64,000 bases of DNA from Jatrophihabitans sp. (GCA_036389035.1 DASVQQ010000011.1:186001-250000); one strand, 5' to 3'; shown: positions 1 to 8,845, counted from the stretch's first letter. Numbers and translations: made by a program. Notes: generated by a model from the sequence alone, not told the origin.

Positions 1-1631
1 GCCGTGACGGTCAGCTCAACCTGCAGCCGGCGTCCGGAACGGGTCAGGTAGGTCCACTGCCGGCTCTCGGGGTTCTCGGAGTTGGCGTCGGAGATGAACA
101 GCCGGAAGTCGGCCCCGACACCGAGTTCGGCGGCCCGCAGTGCCAGCTCGGCCGGATCGTGCAGCACGATCGTGCTGTTGCCCAGCATCTGCTCCTCGGT
201 GTAGCCGAGCATCTTCTGCGCGCCGGTGTTGAACACCGTGATCTGGCCCAGCGGATCGGTGCCGATGATGGACATCCCGCTGGCCGCGGTCAGCACTCCC
301 CGATAGAGATCCCGGGCGTTGGCCAGTTCGCGCGCCGAGCGCCGGGCGTCGGTGACGTCGTGCGCGGTGCCGCTCATCCGGACCGGGGCGCCGTTCTCAT
401 CGACCTGCACCCCGCCCCGGCCGTGCACGATGCGCACCGGCCGGCCCGGCGTCTCGATGGCGAATTCCAGCTCGTAGGGCTGATTCTCGGCCAGCGCGGT
501 CCGCATCGCGGTCATCAGCGCGGTCCGGTCAGCCGGCTGCACCAGCGACACCCAGTTCTGCAGGCTGGGCCGGAAGATCCCTTGGCGCACCCCGAAGATC
601 CGGTACATCTCGGCTGACCAGGTCATCTCCGGCGACTCCAGGTCCCACGTCCACGAGCCCAGCGTGGCCAGCCGCTGGGCCTCGGCCAGCGCTTCCTCGC
701 GCTCGGCCGCGGCCGCCAGCGCGCCGTCGCGGGCCTGGCCGCTCAGCACCAGGATCAGCGTCGCCAGGCAGATCACCGCCAGCAGGGCCTGCAGCACCCA
801 TTGCCGGTGCTGCGGATCGCTGATCGAGCTCAGCGCGCCGGCCCCGCCCAGGGTTCCGATGGTGGCCAGCACCGCGGCCGCCAGCGCCGAGATCATCGCC
901 CGCAACGCGCCCAGCCGGGCCGCACCCCACAGCAGCGGCGGCAGCACCAGGAACGCCTGGCCGGCGGTGTGCGCCGGGACGAAGATCCAGCACGCCGCGC
1001 CGATGACCAGTGCGAACTGCAGGATCCATTCGGCATTGCGCCGGCCGTGCCCGAACTCCGCCCACACCGCCCGGCGGCTGGGCGCCAGCAGCAGCGGGGT
1101 GAGCATGACCAGCCCGAGCCCATGGCTCAGCACGTAGCCGATTGTTCCGGCGACCCATGGCTGGCCGACCAGCAGGAAGCGCAGGGCGATCACCGACGCC
1201 GCGGCGCTGACGCCGAGCACCGCCCCGGTGATCAACCGGATTCCGTCGGCGACGCTGGACAGCGGCCTGGACCGGTGTGCGACGCCCGCGGTCAGGAACC
1301 GGGCGGCGATCACGCATTCGACCACGCCTGCCACCGTGTAACACGCGCTGGCCAGCACCGGGGTGCCGACCAGCAACCTGCCGAGGCCGCTGCTGAACGC
1401 CACGCCTGCCAGCAGGTGCGGCCACCAGCGCCTGGGGGTACGCGCCATCACAGCCAGCGTCAGCCCCGCGGCGGGCCACCAGGCCGCGCTGACCAGTGTC
1501 GGGTGGCGCAGCAGCCGGGTGGTGAACACGCTCAGCGTCAGCCCGGCCAGCGCCATCGCCAGCCCGGCCAGCCACGGGGTCCACCGAGCCTTGCCAGCCG
1601 GTTGGCGCGGTGGACCTGATCGCACAGCCAT
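1..1631 (-). CDS. MASE1-PAS membrane sensor protein, C-terminus cut by window edge
   Basis: An open frame runs from ATG at 1631 to the left edge without a stop, about 543 residues seen. Residues 1 to about 310 hold several hydrophobic helices and read as a MASE1-type membrane sensory domain. Two PAS domains follow: one near residues 325-430 (begins LGSWTWDLESPEMTW, ends with a PAC-like segment) and a second near 445-540 (SGMSIIGTDPLGQITVFN). The output domain lies outside the window; GGDEF/EAL or histidine kinase would be usual after this arrangement, so it is probably a membrane signalling sensor with unknown ligand. Other long frames across this stretch lack such domains and are shadows. 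Confidence 0.85.
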   Translation of the reverse strand, partial: MAVRSGPPRQPAGKARWTPWLAGLAMALAGLTLSVFTTRLLRHPTLVSAAWWPAAGLTLAVMARTPRRWWPHLLAGVAFSSGLGRLLVGTPVLASACYTVAGVVECVIAARFLTAGVAHRSRPLSSVADGIRLITGAVLGVSAAASVIALRFLLVGQPWVAGTIGYVLSHGLGLVMLTPLLLAPSRRAVWAEFGHGRRNAEWILQFALVIGAACWIFVPAHTAGQAFLVLPPLLWGAARLGALRAMISALAAAVLATIGTLGGAGALSSISDPQHRQWVLQALLAVICLATLILVLSGQARDGALAAAAEREEALAEAQRLATLGSWTWDLESPEMTWSAEMYRIFGVRQGIFRPSLQNWVSLVQPADRTALMTAMRTALAENQPYELEFAIETPGRPVRIVHGRGGVQVDENGAPVRMSGTAHDVTDARRSARELANARDLYRGVLTAASGMSIIGTDPLGQITVFNTGAQKMLGYTEEQMLGNSTIVLHDPAELALRAAELGVGADFRLFISDANSENPESRQWTYLTRSGRRLQVELTVT

Positions 1632-1985
1632 ACCTTCCGTCGCTTATAGGCAGTTAATCGCCTCTTGAGCTGTCAAGATCACATCGACCAAACATCTCGA
1701 CACTTGACACCCCGTCCTCGGTGACGCCTTCGGCGTGTGCCAGGCCAGTCCCAGCAGGCCGGCGGCGATAGCAGGCAACGGCTGATCCCACAGCCGACCC
1801 GGCTGGCTGTTGCGCCAGGCCAGAGATGCTTTAAGTTGGAATCACGGCTCAAGTACGAGCCACCTCTCGCGGCCGACGGCCGCCATCGGCTGCCGGCCTC
1901 TCACGCCACCCAGGGCACCACCAGACATCAGCTGGCCCTCGTGGTCTTCGCCCGTCGGCGGCCGAGCACGAAAGGACCCACCGTT
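1632..1985. other. Intergenic stretch, divergent promoter region
   Basis: About 350 bases between the divergent sensor gene and the next small gene. It contains AT-richer patches near 1650-1700, as expected for promoters of both genes. No RNA gene, repeat or convincing ORF was seen; a plus frame opens at 1737 but lacks its own ribosome binding site. Confidence 0.5.
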
Positions 1986-2357
1986 ATGACCGACAAGCAG
2001 GACGGCCACGCATCGCAGGCAGCGCAGGAGGCCGACGCGGTGGACGAGGTCACCCGCAACACCAAGAGCCAGACCACCGCGGCCAGCTACACCACCACCG
2101 ACCACGACGTGATCCGCGCCTGGGCGCAGGCCCGCGGCGGCCGGCCTGCGACGGTGTCGGGAACCGAGGACTCCGCTCAAGGCGGCGGGGTGCTGCGCAT
2201 CGAGTTCGACGCCTCCGAGGAACGGCTCGATGACGCCGACTGGGACGAGTTCTTCAAGGTCTTCGACGACCGGGGACTAGCCTTCGTATACCAGGAGAAG
2301 ACCTCGGACGGCCAGACCAGCCGGTTCAACAAGCTGGTCAACCGCGACGCCTCCTGA
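1986..2357 (+). CDS. Small acidic hypothetical protein
   Basis: 123 residues from ATG 1986, preceded by a purine-rich GAAAGGA about 10 bases upstream, which is why this start is preferred to one at 1737. The first 40 residues are polar and low-complexity; the rest is compact and acidic, with segments GGVLRIEFDASEERLDDADW and FFKVFDDRGLAFVYQEKTSD. The C-terminal half resembles small actinobacterial proteins sometimes encoded beside stress genes, but I cannot name a family with confidence. No signal peptide or membrane helix. The following gene lies 47 bases downstream on the same strand and could be co-transcribed. Confidence 0.7.
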   Translation: MTDKQDGHASQAAQEADAVDEVTRNTKSQTTAASYTTTDHDVIRAWAQARGGRPATVSGTEDSAQGGGVLRIEFDASEERLDDADWDEFFKVFDDRGLAFVYQEKTSDGQTSRFNKLVNRDAS

Positions 2358-2404
2358 GAAGCCCGGAGTTTCCGACCCGCCCGCACCAGCTACCGGAGTT
2401 CACC

Positions 2405-2923
2405 ATGACCAACGCCAGCGTCATCAAGGATTGGGCCCAGCGCGAGGCCGAGATCTATCGAAACGGCGAGGACCGCCCGCTCGGCGGCTACCTCGCCGCC
2501 ATGAGCGTCTACGCCGGCGCGGTGACCGGCCTGACGCTGCTCGGGCGCCGGCTCGGCGTGCGCGCGCCGCAGCAGATCACGCCGTGGGACGTCGCGCTGT
2601 TCGGGATCGCCACCCACCGGGTGACCCGGACCCTCACCAAGGACGCGGTGACGAGCCCGGTCCGGGCGCCGTTCACGACCTACGGCGGCGTGCAGGGACC
2701 GGCCGAGCTGCACGAGGAGGTCCGCACCGACTCGCACCTGCGCCACGCGGTGGGGGAGTTGCTGACCTGCCCGTTCTGCCTGGCCCAGTGGGTGTCCACC
2801 ATGTTCGGCGCCGGCCTGGTCTTCGCGCCCCGGGCCGCCCGGCTGGTGGCGGCCACCTTCGCCACCGTCGCTGTCTCGGACTTCCTTCAATTCGGCTACA
2901 GCGCCGCCCAGGGCAAGGAGTGA
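2405..2923 (+). CDS. DUF1360 family protein
   Basis: 172 residues with a CPFC motif (Cys122, Cys125) in the context LLTCPFCLAQWVST, the hallmark of DUF1360, plus two or three moderately hydrophobic helices (residues 30-50, 60-75 and 130-165). DUF1360 members are small membrane-associated proteins of unknown function; in Bacillus relatives they are linked to sporulation, which need not apply here. The CxxC pair could bind metal or be redox active. It follows the acidic protein gene by 47 bases. Confidence 0.8.
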   Translation: MTNASVIKDWAQREAEIYRNGEDRPLGGYLAAMSVYAGAVTGLTLLGRRLGVRAPQQITPWDVALFGIATHRVTRTLTKDAVTSPVRAPFTTYGGVQGPAELHEEVRTDSHLRHAVGELLTCPFCLAQWVSTMFGAGLVFAPRAARLVAATFATVAVSDFLQFGYSAAQGKE

Positions 2924-2959
2924 GCCCGCTGAGCCCAGCGGCTCACCCGCTCCAGTCGC

Positions 2960-3757
2960 TCAGCCGTGCCGCCAATCGTCGCTGCTGAGGTGTGACCCGG
3001 CCTGCGGGCCCATCTGCAGCATCCCGCCGTCGACCACCCAGGACGCCCCGGTCACATAGCTGGCATCGGGCGAGGCCAGAAAGGCGATCACGGCGGCGAC
3101 CTCGCGGGCGTCACCCGGACGGCCCAGCGGCACCCCGGGCCGGTGCTCGGAATGCGGATCCTGGTCCTCCTGCCCCGTCATCGGGGTGGCGATCTCACCC
3201 GGCGCCACCGAGTTCGCGGTGATGCCGTAAGCGCCCAGTTCCAGCGCGATGGTCTTCATCAGGCCGCCCAGGCCGTGCTTGGCCGCGTCGTAGGCGCTGG
3301 AGCCGACCCTGGGCTGGTGCTCGTGCACGCTGGTGACCGCGATCAGCCGACCACCCTGGCCGGCGCCAACCATCCGGCGGGCCGCCCGCTGCAGGCAGAC
3401 GAAGGCGCCGTCGAGGTCGGTGGCCACGGTGTGACGCCATTGCTGGTACTCCATCTCCAGCAGCGGAGCGTTGTCACCGGTGCCGGCGTTGTTGACGAAG
3501 ACGTCCAGCCCGCCCAACTCATCAGCCAGGCTGTCGATGACATCTCCGCAGCCCGGCAGTTCGGTGGTGTCCAGCCGGGCCACCACGGCCCGCCGGCCGT
3601 GCGAGCGCACCTCGTCGGCGGTCTGCTCGGCGCCGGCCTTGTCGGAATGCCAGGTGATCCCGACGTCCATGCCGGCCCGGGCAAGCGCCACCGCGGTCGC
3701 CTTGCCGATGCCTGAGTCGGAGGCGGTCACGATTGCCGTCCGCGGGGTGAATGCCAT
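2960..3757 (-). CDS. SDR family oxidoreductase
   Basis: 265 residues, a classical short-chain dehydrogenase. Visible: nucleotide-binding TASDSGIG (10-17), NNAG (89-92), catalytic Ser143 and the YxxxK pair Tyr156/Lys160, and a C-terminal SYVTGASWVVDGG segment typical of 3-ketoacyl reductase-like SDRs. The start at 3757 is chosen because AAAGGATCATCGAG precedes it; a start at 3784 has no such site. The substrate cannot be inferred. It reads toward the DUF1360 gene (convergent) and away from the small gene at 3854. Confidence 0.88.
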   Translation of the reverse strand: MAFTPRTAIVTASDSGIGKATAVALARAGMDVGITWHSDKAGAEQTADEVRSHGRRAVVARLDTTELPGCGDVIDSLADELGGLDVFVNNAGTGDNAPLLEMEYQQWRHTVATDLDGAFVCLQRAARRMVGAGQGGRLIAVTSVHEHQPRVGSSAYDAAKHGLGGLMKTIALELGAYGITANSVAPGEIATPMTGQEDQDPHSEHRPGVPLGRPGDAREVAAVIAFLASPDASYVTGASWVVDGGMLQMGPQAGSHLSSDDWRHG

Positions 3758-3853
3758 CTCGATGATCCTTTTCTCAAGGTGCACAGCTCGGGTGGTAGGA
3801 AAGAAGTCCTACGGCGATGGGAAGAGACTCGCCGCAACGTCAGGAGCGAGCGG

Positions 3854-4057
3854 ATGTCGGAATTTCTGCAGAACATGAGCGAGGGTGTCCTGGGCCAGGA
3901 CGGCGAGGCCCCCGACCGTGGCCGGCCGGGGACCAACCCGCCCGAGGAGCCTCAGCCCGGCCTGCATCCCGGAGCGGGTGAGCCTGCCGAGCAGTCCGAT
4001 GACCAGGCCGAACAGGACCAGCCCGAGCAGGGGTTGGGCGAGCCGGACTCGCACTAG
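3854..4057 (+). CDS. Small acidic, proline-rich hypothetical protein
   Basis: 67 residues from ATG 3854, with AGGAGCG just upstream. The sequence is highly polar (MSEFLQNMSEG at the start, then many Glu, Gln, Gly and Pro) and lacks hydrophobic core segments, so it is probably disordered. No family recognised. It lies in a 320-base gap between two minus-strand genes. An upstream in-frame start at 3779 exists but would overlap the SDR promoter region. Confidence 0.45.
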   Translation: MSEFLQNMSEGVLGQDGEAPDRGRPGTNPPEEPQPGLHPGAGEPAEQSDDQAEQDQPEQGLGEPDSH

Positions 4058-4078
4058 CTCGGCTGCTGCCGCTTGGGC

Positions 4079-4648
4079 TCAGCTGACGCCGCGGTGGGTC
4101 ACGGCGTCGCGTAACCGGTCGAACAGCCCGGCGACCGGCCCGATCATCAGGTGGCCCGGCGGCTGGTCGGGCGCGCTGGGATGTGGCCTGGTCGGAGCGA
4201 TCTTCTTCACCGCCTCGACCTGCTGACCCATTTTCACCAGCTCCTGCTGGCTGAAGACCGAGCGCATGCGGGGGAACATCTCGTTCTCCTCCTCGGCCAC
4301 ATGCTCGCGGATCTCGGCCATCAAGGTGTGCAGCTCGGCCTCGAACGCCGGGTCCTGCGGGCTGAGCTTCTCCAACCGCTTCATGCTCGCCTCCGCCTCG
4401 GCGTGCTCGTGCTTGGCATGTTCGGCCTCGGCCTCGCTGAGCTTCTCCTTCACCTTGGGATAGACCGCGGCCTCCTCGGCCACCGCGTGCCTGACAAGCT
4501 CGATGACCACCTGCTCGGCGACGTCCTTGCGCCTGGAGCTGGACTGCTCGTCGGCGGCGTCGCGCAGGCTCTCGAGCTCGGCGAACATCTGCTCGACCTC
4601 TCGATGGTCATGGCTCAGGATCTCGATCACATCGCGTTGCTCGTCCAC
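4079..4648 (-). CDS. Hemerythrin-like HHE domain protein
   Basis: 189 residues. Near the start the pair His13/His15 (SHDHREVEQMF) opens a four-helix hemerythrin HHE domain, with further iron-ligand candidates RHAVAEEAAVYP, HAKHEHAEAE and REHVAEEENEMFP. Such cytosolic domains bind a di-iron centre and are linked to oxygen, NO or redox handling. GTG 4648 is chosen because AAAGGAG sits six bases upstream of it; the longer ATG form (4678) would place that Shine-Dalgarno inside the gene. The C-terminal 40 residues are Pro-rich and hydrophobic. Confidence 0.88.
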   Translation of the reverse strand: MDEQRDVIEILSHDHREVEQMFAELESLRDAADEQSSSRRKDVAEQVVIELVRHAVAEEAAVYPKVKEKLSEAEAEHAKHEHAEAEASMKRLEKLSPQDPAFEAELHTLMAEIREHVAEEENEMFPRMRSVFSQQELVKMGQQVEAVKKIAPTRPHPSAPDQPPGHLMIGPVAGLFDRLRDAVTHRGVS

Positions 4649-4867
4649 CTGGAACTCCTTTCGATGCCCCATGGGCATCGACGGTTCGTCACTGTGCCGG
4701 AAGGCGAGCGAGACGCCGCGCTGAGCGCGGCCGCATTGGTGCTCAGGCGCTCAGATCGTTGCCCAGGGTGCTCGGTCGCTGTCCGGACCGGCTGGGCGTT
4801 CAGCCATAAAAAACCTATCACCATCGCCGCGGCCGGCGCCCGTCCCGCCGAGGGCTGTTCCGGCTGC

Positions 4868-5884
4868 TCAGCGGGCGAGCTGTCCCACCACTGCCTCGAA
4901 GGCCTTCGGCACGGCGGCGGCGGTCCGGACGATGCCACGGCGCAGCACCGGCCGGCCGGCCGTCCAGAGCAGGCCGGCGGTGAGCGCGCGGTACCGGCGG
5001 GAGCTGCGTGACCACAGCCGCTCGTAATCGGCCGGCCGGTCGGCCGCCAGGCAGTCGACGAGCAGCCGGGCAGCCGTCAGGCCTACCGTGATCCCCTCGC
5101 CGGTCAGCGCGTCGACGTAACCGGCGGCGTCACCCACCAGCAGGACCCGGCCGGCCACCCGGGCCCGGGTTCGCTGCCGCAGCGGGCCGGCGCCCAGCAC
5201 TTTGGATCCCGGTGCGGCCGAGAGCCGTTTCGCCAGCTCGGGAAACCGGATCAGCTGGTCGTCGAAGCCGGCCCGGTCGCCACTCAAAATAGCGACCCCG
5301 ATTTGATCGTGTGCGACTGGAGTCAGGTAGGCCTCCGCCGACGGGCACCAGTGCACCTCGACCAGGTCTGCCCACGGCTGGATCCGGTAATGGCGGCGCA
5401 GCCCCCAGCGAGCCGTCGACCGGCTCGGCAGGTGCAGGGCAGCCAGCCTGCGCACCGTGGAGTGCAGGCCGTCGGCGCCGACCAGGTACCGGGCAGTCAG
5501 CCCGGCGGCCCGCACGCACCCCTCGTCCTGGCGCAGCTCGGTCAGCGACGCCTCGCGCACCGCGATCCCGCGCGCGAGGACCGCCTCGCGCAGGCAGGAC
5601 TGCAGGACGGTCCGGCGCACGCCGCGACCGGCCGGCCCGGGAAACAGCGCCTGCGCCGAGTGCGAGCCGTCGACATAGCGCACCCCTCGCAACGGCCGGC
5701 CGGGCGGCTCGAGCCCCAATTCCGCGAGCGCCTGCAGCGCCGCGGGCATCAGGCCCTCGCCGCAGGCCTTGTCAATCGGCGCCGACCGGGGCTCCAGCAC
5801 CGTGACCTCCAGGCCGGCGCGGTGGGCGAAGAGCGCGGTGGCCAGGCCCACCGGGCCGCCACCGGCGACCAGGACGTCGATCAC
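4868..5884 (-). CDS. FAD-dependent hydroxylase/reductase of the phenolic-lipid locus (SrsC-like)
   Basis: 338 residues from GTG 5884, whose GTGA overlaps the stop of the methylase gene. Rossmann motif VAGGGPVG near residues 6-13 binds FAD; the second FAD motif is LLVGDAAGYVDALTGEGI near residue 265. The fold is the geranylgeranyl reductase / PHBH-type flavoprotein group. In Streptomyces griseus srsABC, a flavoprotein hydroxylase follows a type III PKS and a methylase and oxidises alkylresorcinols to quinones; the same gene order here suggests that role (inference). A longer frame to 6217 exists, but its extra N-terminus is the antisense of the methylase gene. Confidence 0.85.
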   Translation of the reverse strand: MIDVLVAGGGPVGLATALFAHRAGLEVTVLEPRSAPIDKACGEGLMPAALQALAELGLEPPGRPLRGVRYVDGSHSAQALFPGPAGRGVRRTVLQSCLREAVLARGIAVREASLTELRQDEGCVRAAGLTARYLVGADGLHSTVRRLAALHLPSRSTARWGLRRHYRIQPWADLVEVHWCPSAEAYLTPVAHDQIGVAILSGDRAGFDDQLIRFPELAKRLSAAPGSKVLGAGPLRQRTRARVAGRVLLVGDAAGYVDALTGEGITVGLTAARLLVDCLAADRPADYERLWSRSSRRYRALTAGLLWTAGRPVLRRGIVRTAAAVPKAFEAVVGQLAR

Positions 5885-6408
5885 GCCCGACCGAGCATCG
5901 CCAGCGCCCCGGACTCGCTGCGGATCCGGACGCTCAGCAACACCGCGTTCAGCACGGAGAAGGTCACCGCGGTGAGCCAGGCGGTGTGCACCAGCGGCAG
6001 CGCGATTCCCTCGATCACCACCGCGACATAGTTGGGGTGCCGCAGGTAGCGATAGGGGCCCGACGTGACCCGCCCGGCGCCCGGGACCACCACGATCCGG
6101 GTGTTCCACTGCCGTCCCAGGGTGCTGATACACCACCAGCGAAGGGCCTGGGCGGCGATCACCAGGGCCAGCATCGACCAGCCCAGCAACGGCAGGAACG
6201 GCCGGTCCAGCAGCCACACCTCAGCCAGGCAGCCGACCAGCAGCGCGCTGTGCAGCAGCACCATCGCCGGGTAGTGCCCGGCCCCGGTCTCGATGCCGCC
6301 GTGCTGCCTGCTCCAGCGCAGGTTGCGGTTGGAGACCACCAGTTCGGCCAGCCGCTCCAGTCCCACCAGCAGGATCAGGGCGGTGTACGCGATGCCCGAG
6401 CTCACCAT
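5881..6408 (-). CDS. Isoprenylcysteine carboxyl methyltransferase-family methylase (SrsB-like)
   Basis: 175 residues, with four or five membrane helices and the ICMT signature GPYRYLRHPNYVAVVIEG followed by hydrophobic helices. Bacterial members next to type III PKS genes methylate phenolic hydroxyls of alkylresorcinols (SrsB type). The gene overlaps the PKS stop: ATG at 6408, or GTG at 6405 which would give a GTGA coupling. Its stop overlaps the start of the flavoprotein gene, so the three genes are translationally coupled. Confidence 0.88.
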   Translation of the reverse strand: MVSSGIAYTALILLVGLERLAELVVSNRNLRWSRQHGGIETGAGHYPAMVLLHSALLVGCLAEVWLLDRPFLPLLGWSMLALVIAAQALRWWCISTLGRQWNTRIVVVPGAGRVTSGPYRYLRHPNYVAVVIEGIALPLVHTAWLTAVTFSVLNAVLLSVRIRSESGALAMLGRA

Positions 6409-7475
6409 CGAAGCAGCACCAGCTCAGAGCAGAAGCCCGGGCCCATCGCCATCAGCAGGCCGGGACTGCCCGGTTCGAAGCTGCGGTCGCGGACCGTGTC
6501 GGCCAGCACGTGCAGCACCGAGGACGAGGACAGGTTGCCGATCGCGGCCAGCGAGCGCCAGGTCAGCTCCAGCTCACCCTGCTCCAGGCCCAGGGTTCGC
6601 TGGATGGCCTCGATCACCTTGGGCCCGCCCGGGTGGCAGACCCAGCCGGCTATCTCGGTGCTGTCCAGCTGGTGGGCGTCCAGCAGCAACGCCACGTCAC
6701 CGGCCAGGTACTTCTCCACCAGCACCGGGACCTCGGCGTCCAGCACGATCTTGAACCCGGCGGCGCCGACGTCCCAGCCCATGATGCGTTCGGTGTGGGG
6801 GTAGAGGTGCGAGCGCGAATCCAGCACCGTGGGCTTGATCTGGGCGATGCCCAGCTGCTCGGCCCGGTGGGAGCCGACCAGCACCACGGCAGCGGCGCCG
6901 TCACCGAACAGGCCGGTGGCCACCATGTTGGCAGCCGAGCGGTCCTGCGGTTGCATGGTGAGCGAGCACAGCTCCACCGACAGCAGCACGGCCACCTCGT
7001 CGGGGTGGGACTTCAGGTAGTCGTGCACCCGGGCGATGCCCGCGGCGCCGGCGACACAGCCCAGGCCGAACACCGGGATCCGCTTGACGTCCGGACGCAG
7101 CCCCACCATCGGGGCGATCAGCGCGTCCAGCGACGGAGCGACCACCCCGGTGACGGTGGTGAACAGGATCAGGTCGACGTCCGAGGCCTCCAGGCCGGCG
7201 GCAGCCAGCGCCTCGGTCACCGCTCGCGCGCCCAGCAAGGTGCCCTGCTCGATGAAGACGTCGTTGGACGAGCCGAAGTCCGCCAGCTCCCGGTAGCGCT
7301 CCAGCGGCACCGCGGTATGCCGGGTGCGGACCTGGGCGTTCTGGTGGAACCGGCGCAGCAGCGCCCGCTCACGGGCCGAGGGCAGGCACCAGTCGGCGAT
7401 GGCGTCGGTGATGTCCTGCTGGCTGTAGCGGTGCTCGGGCAGCACGCCCCGGACGCCGGCGATGGTGGTCATCAC
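6402..7475 (-). CDS. Type III polyketide synthase (alkylresorcinol/alkylpyrone synthase type)
   Basis: 357 residues, full length for a chalcone synthase-like enzyme. The catalytic triad is visible: Cys140 in FGLGCVAGAAG, His281 in CHPGGPK, Asn314 in IGNLSSSS, and the C-terminal GPGFCSELVLL loop is present. Such enzymes extend a fatty acyl starter with malonyl units to resorcinols or pyrones. It heads a coupled trio with an ICMT-like methylase and a flavoprotein, as in srsABC, so a methylated, oxidised phenolic lipid is the likely product (inference). A UbiA gene is divergent, sharing a 48-base promoter gap. Confidence 0.93.
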   Translation of the reverse strand: MMTTIAGVRGVLPEHRYSQQDITDAIADWCLPSARERALLRRFHQNAQVRTRHTAVPLERYRELADFGSSNDVFIEQGTLLGARAVTEALAAAGLEASDVDLILFTTVTGVVAPSLDALIAPMVGLRPDVKRIPVFGLGCVAGAAGIARVHDYLKSHPDEVAVLLSVELCSLTMQPQDRSAANMVATGLFGDGAAAVVLVGSHRAEQLGIAQIKPTVLDSRSHLYPHTERIMGWDVGAAGFKIVLDAEVPVLVEKYLAGDVALLLDAHQLDSTEIAGWVCHPGGPKVIEAIQRTLGLEQGELELTWRSLAAIGNLSSSSVLHVLADTVRDRSFEPGSPGLLMAMGPGFCSELVLLRW

Positions 7476-7523
7476 CCCAGCTTAGGTCTGTCCGCCGGGG
7501 GCGCCGCTCCACGCACAGCCCCT

Positions 7524-8363
7524 ATGCTCAGGCCCGTGCTGGTGCGCCCCTCGGTTCTCATCCGCACCAGTCATCCGATCCCGTGCGTGGCGGTCACGGC
7601 CCTGGCGACCGCGCTGTTCGCCGTGGCCGGCAAGCCGTTGACGGTGTGCCTGCTGGGAGCGGCGGCGGTGCTGGCCGGCCAGCTGAGCATCGGCTGGTCC
7701 AACGACCTGATCGACGCCCGGCGTGACAGGGCGGCCGGCCGCCGGGACAAGCCGCTGGCGGTGGCGCCTGAGCTGGCCCGCCAGGTCAGGGCCGCCCTCG
7801 GCGTCACCCTGGTGCTGGCAGTGCTGCTGTCGTTGACGCTGGGCTGGCGGGCGGCCGCCCTGCACGGTGTCACGGTGGCCGGCGGCTGGGCCTACAACCT
7901 GGGGCTGAAGGCGACGCCCTGGTCGGCGCTGGCCTACTTCGTGGCGTTCGCCGCGCTGCCGGCGATCGCGACCTCGGCGACACCCGGGTCGGAGATGGCG
8001 CCGGCCTGGACGATGCTGGCTGCCGGCCTGGTCGGGGTGGCCGCGCACTTCGGCAACGTGCTGCCGGATCTGCCCGATGACCTGGCAGCCGGGGTGCTGG
8101 GGCTGCCGCAGCGGCTTGGCACCAAGGGCTCGGTGCTCGCCGCGATCGCGGCACTGCTGATCGCCGCCGGCATCATCGACTTCCAGACCGGCTTCCGCAA
8201 TCCGGTGCTGACGGCGCTCGGGACGGCCGCGGTGCTGGTGCTGGCGCTGATCGCGCTCGGCTGCGCCCTGAGACGCCCCCGCGGTCAGGGCGCGTTCCTG
8301 GCCACGATGGCCGCCGCTGCCGTCGATGTGGCCATCCTGGCCGTCAACCGCGGTCTGGGCTAG
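7524..8363 (+). CDS. UbiA family prenyltransferase
   Basis: 279 residues with about eight membrane helices. First Asp-rich motif NDLIDARRD (Asn60, Asp61, Asp64, Asp68) and a second DLPDD near residue 185 are the prenyl-diphosphate/Mg sites of the UbiA superfamily. It would attach an isoprenoid chain to an aromatic or other acceptor in the membrane. Being divergent from the type III PKS operon, it might prenylate its product, but SCO4491-type UbiA proteins next to such PKS genes also occur with unknown role. Start ATG 7524 is weakly supported; GTG 7536 is an alternative. Confidence 0.88.
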   Translation: MLRPVLVRPSVLIRTSHPIPCVAVTALATALFAVAGKPLTVCLLGAAAVLAGQLSIGWSNDLIDARRDRAAGRRDKPLAVAPELARQVRAALGVTLVLAVLLSLTLGWRAAALHGVTVAGGWAYNLGLKATPWSALAYFVAFAALPAIATSATPGSEMAPAWTMLAAGLVGVAAHFGNVLPDLPDDLAAGVLGLPQRLGTKGSVLAAIAALLIAAGIIDFQTGFRNPVLTALGTAAVLVLALIALGCALRRPRGQGAFLATMAAAAVDVAILAVNRGLG

Positions 8364-8752
8364 CTGTCGGGTGGATTCCGGCGCACCGGAGGCAGCCCGG
8401 TCCCGCCGATCAGCGGGGTCAGCTCCGACGCGGGCGGCGGCGCTGCCTCCAGCGGCCCGCAGTGCCGCCAGCGACGGCCCGCGCCGGCTGCCGGCCGGGG
8501 CCAGGCCGAGCGGTCCTCGGGCAGGTCGAAACGCTGCACCGTCCGGTATTCCCGGATCGCGTCGGGGTCACCGGAGGGGTCCAGCAGCCGGGCCGGCACC
8601 CAGGCCGAGGTGTGCAGGTAGCCGTTGACCCCGTCGGCGAAGCTGCCGTAGGTCCGCCAGGAGACCAGGCCCCACCAGCTGCCCCCGCTGCGACCCCAGG
8701 CATGCAGGTCGGCCAGTTGGCGCACCAGCCGTACCACGACCCGGGGAGTCAT
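8360..8752 (-). CDS. Hypothetical protein downstream of a LexA box
   Basis: 130 residues if started at ATG 8752 (GCGGG upstream); starts at 8815 or 9043 would run through the LexA box and into the divergent gene. The N-terminal 70 residues look folded (VRLVRQLADLHAWGRSGG, WWGLVSWRTYGSFADGVNGY), and the C-terminal half is Pro/Ala-rich. No family assigned. A SOS-box-like palindrome ends 10 bases upstream of the start, suggesting DNA-damage control. Its stop overlaps the UbiA stop (convergent). Confidence 0.6.
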   Translation of the reverse strand: MTPRVVVRLVRQLADLHAWGRSGGSWWGLVSWRTYGSFADGVNGYLHTSAWVPARLLDPSGDPDAIREYRTVQRFDLPEDRSAWPRPAAGAGRRWRHCGPLEAAPPPASELTPLIGGTGLPPVRRNPPDS

Positions 8753-8762
8753 CCCGCAAGTA

Positions 8763-8778
8763 TCGAACAGATATTCGA
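8763..8778. promoter_or_regulatory. Putative LexA (SOS) box
   Basis: TCGAAC-AGAT-ATTCGA matches 11 of 12 defined positions of the actinobacterial LexA box TCGAAC-N4-GTTCGA. It lies 11 bases before ATG 8752 (minus strand) and about 68 bases before ATG 8846 (plus strand), so the minus-strand gene is the more likely target. Confidence 0.65.
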
Positions 8779-8845
8779 ATAGGCCAAGCCGGCGCACCGC
8801 CGTGCCGCTGACCATCGCGGATCCGACGCACTGGACACTGAGGTC

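Noticed and set aside
6510..7523. Long plus-strand frame leading into UbiA
   Set aside because: It is antisense to the type III PKS, whose catalytic triad is intact; UbiA starts at 7524.
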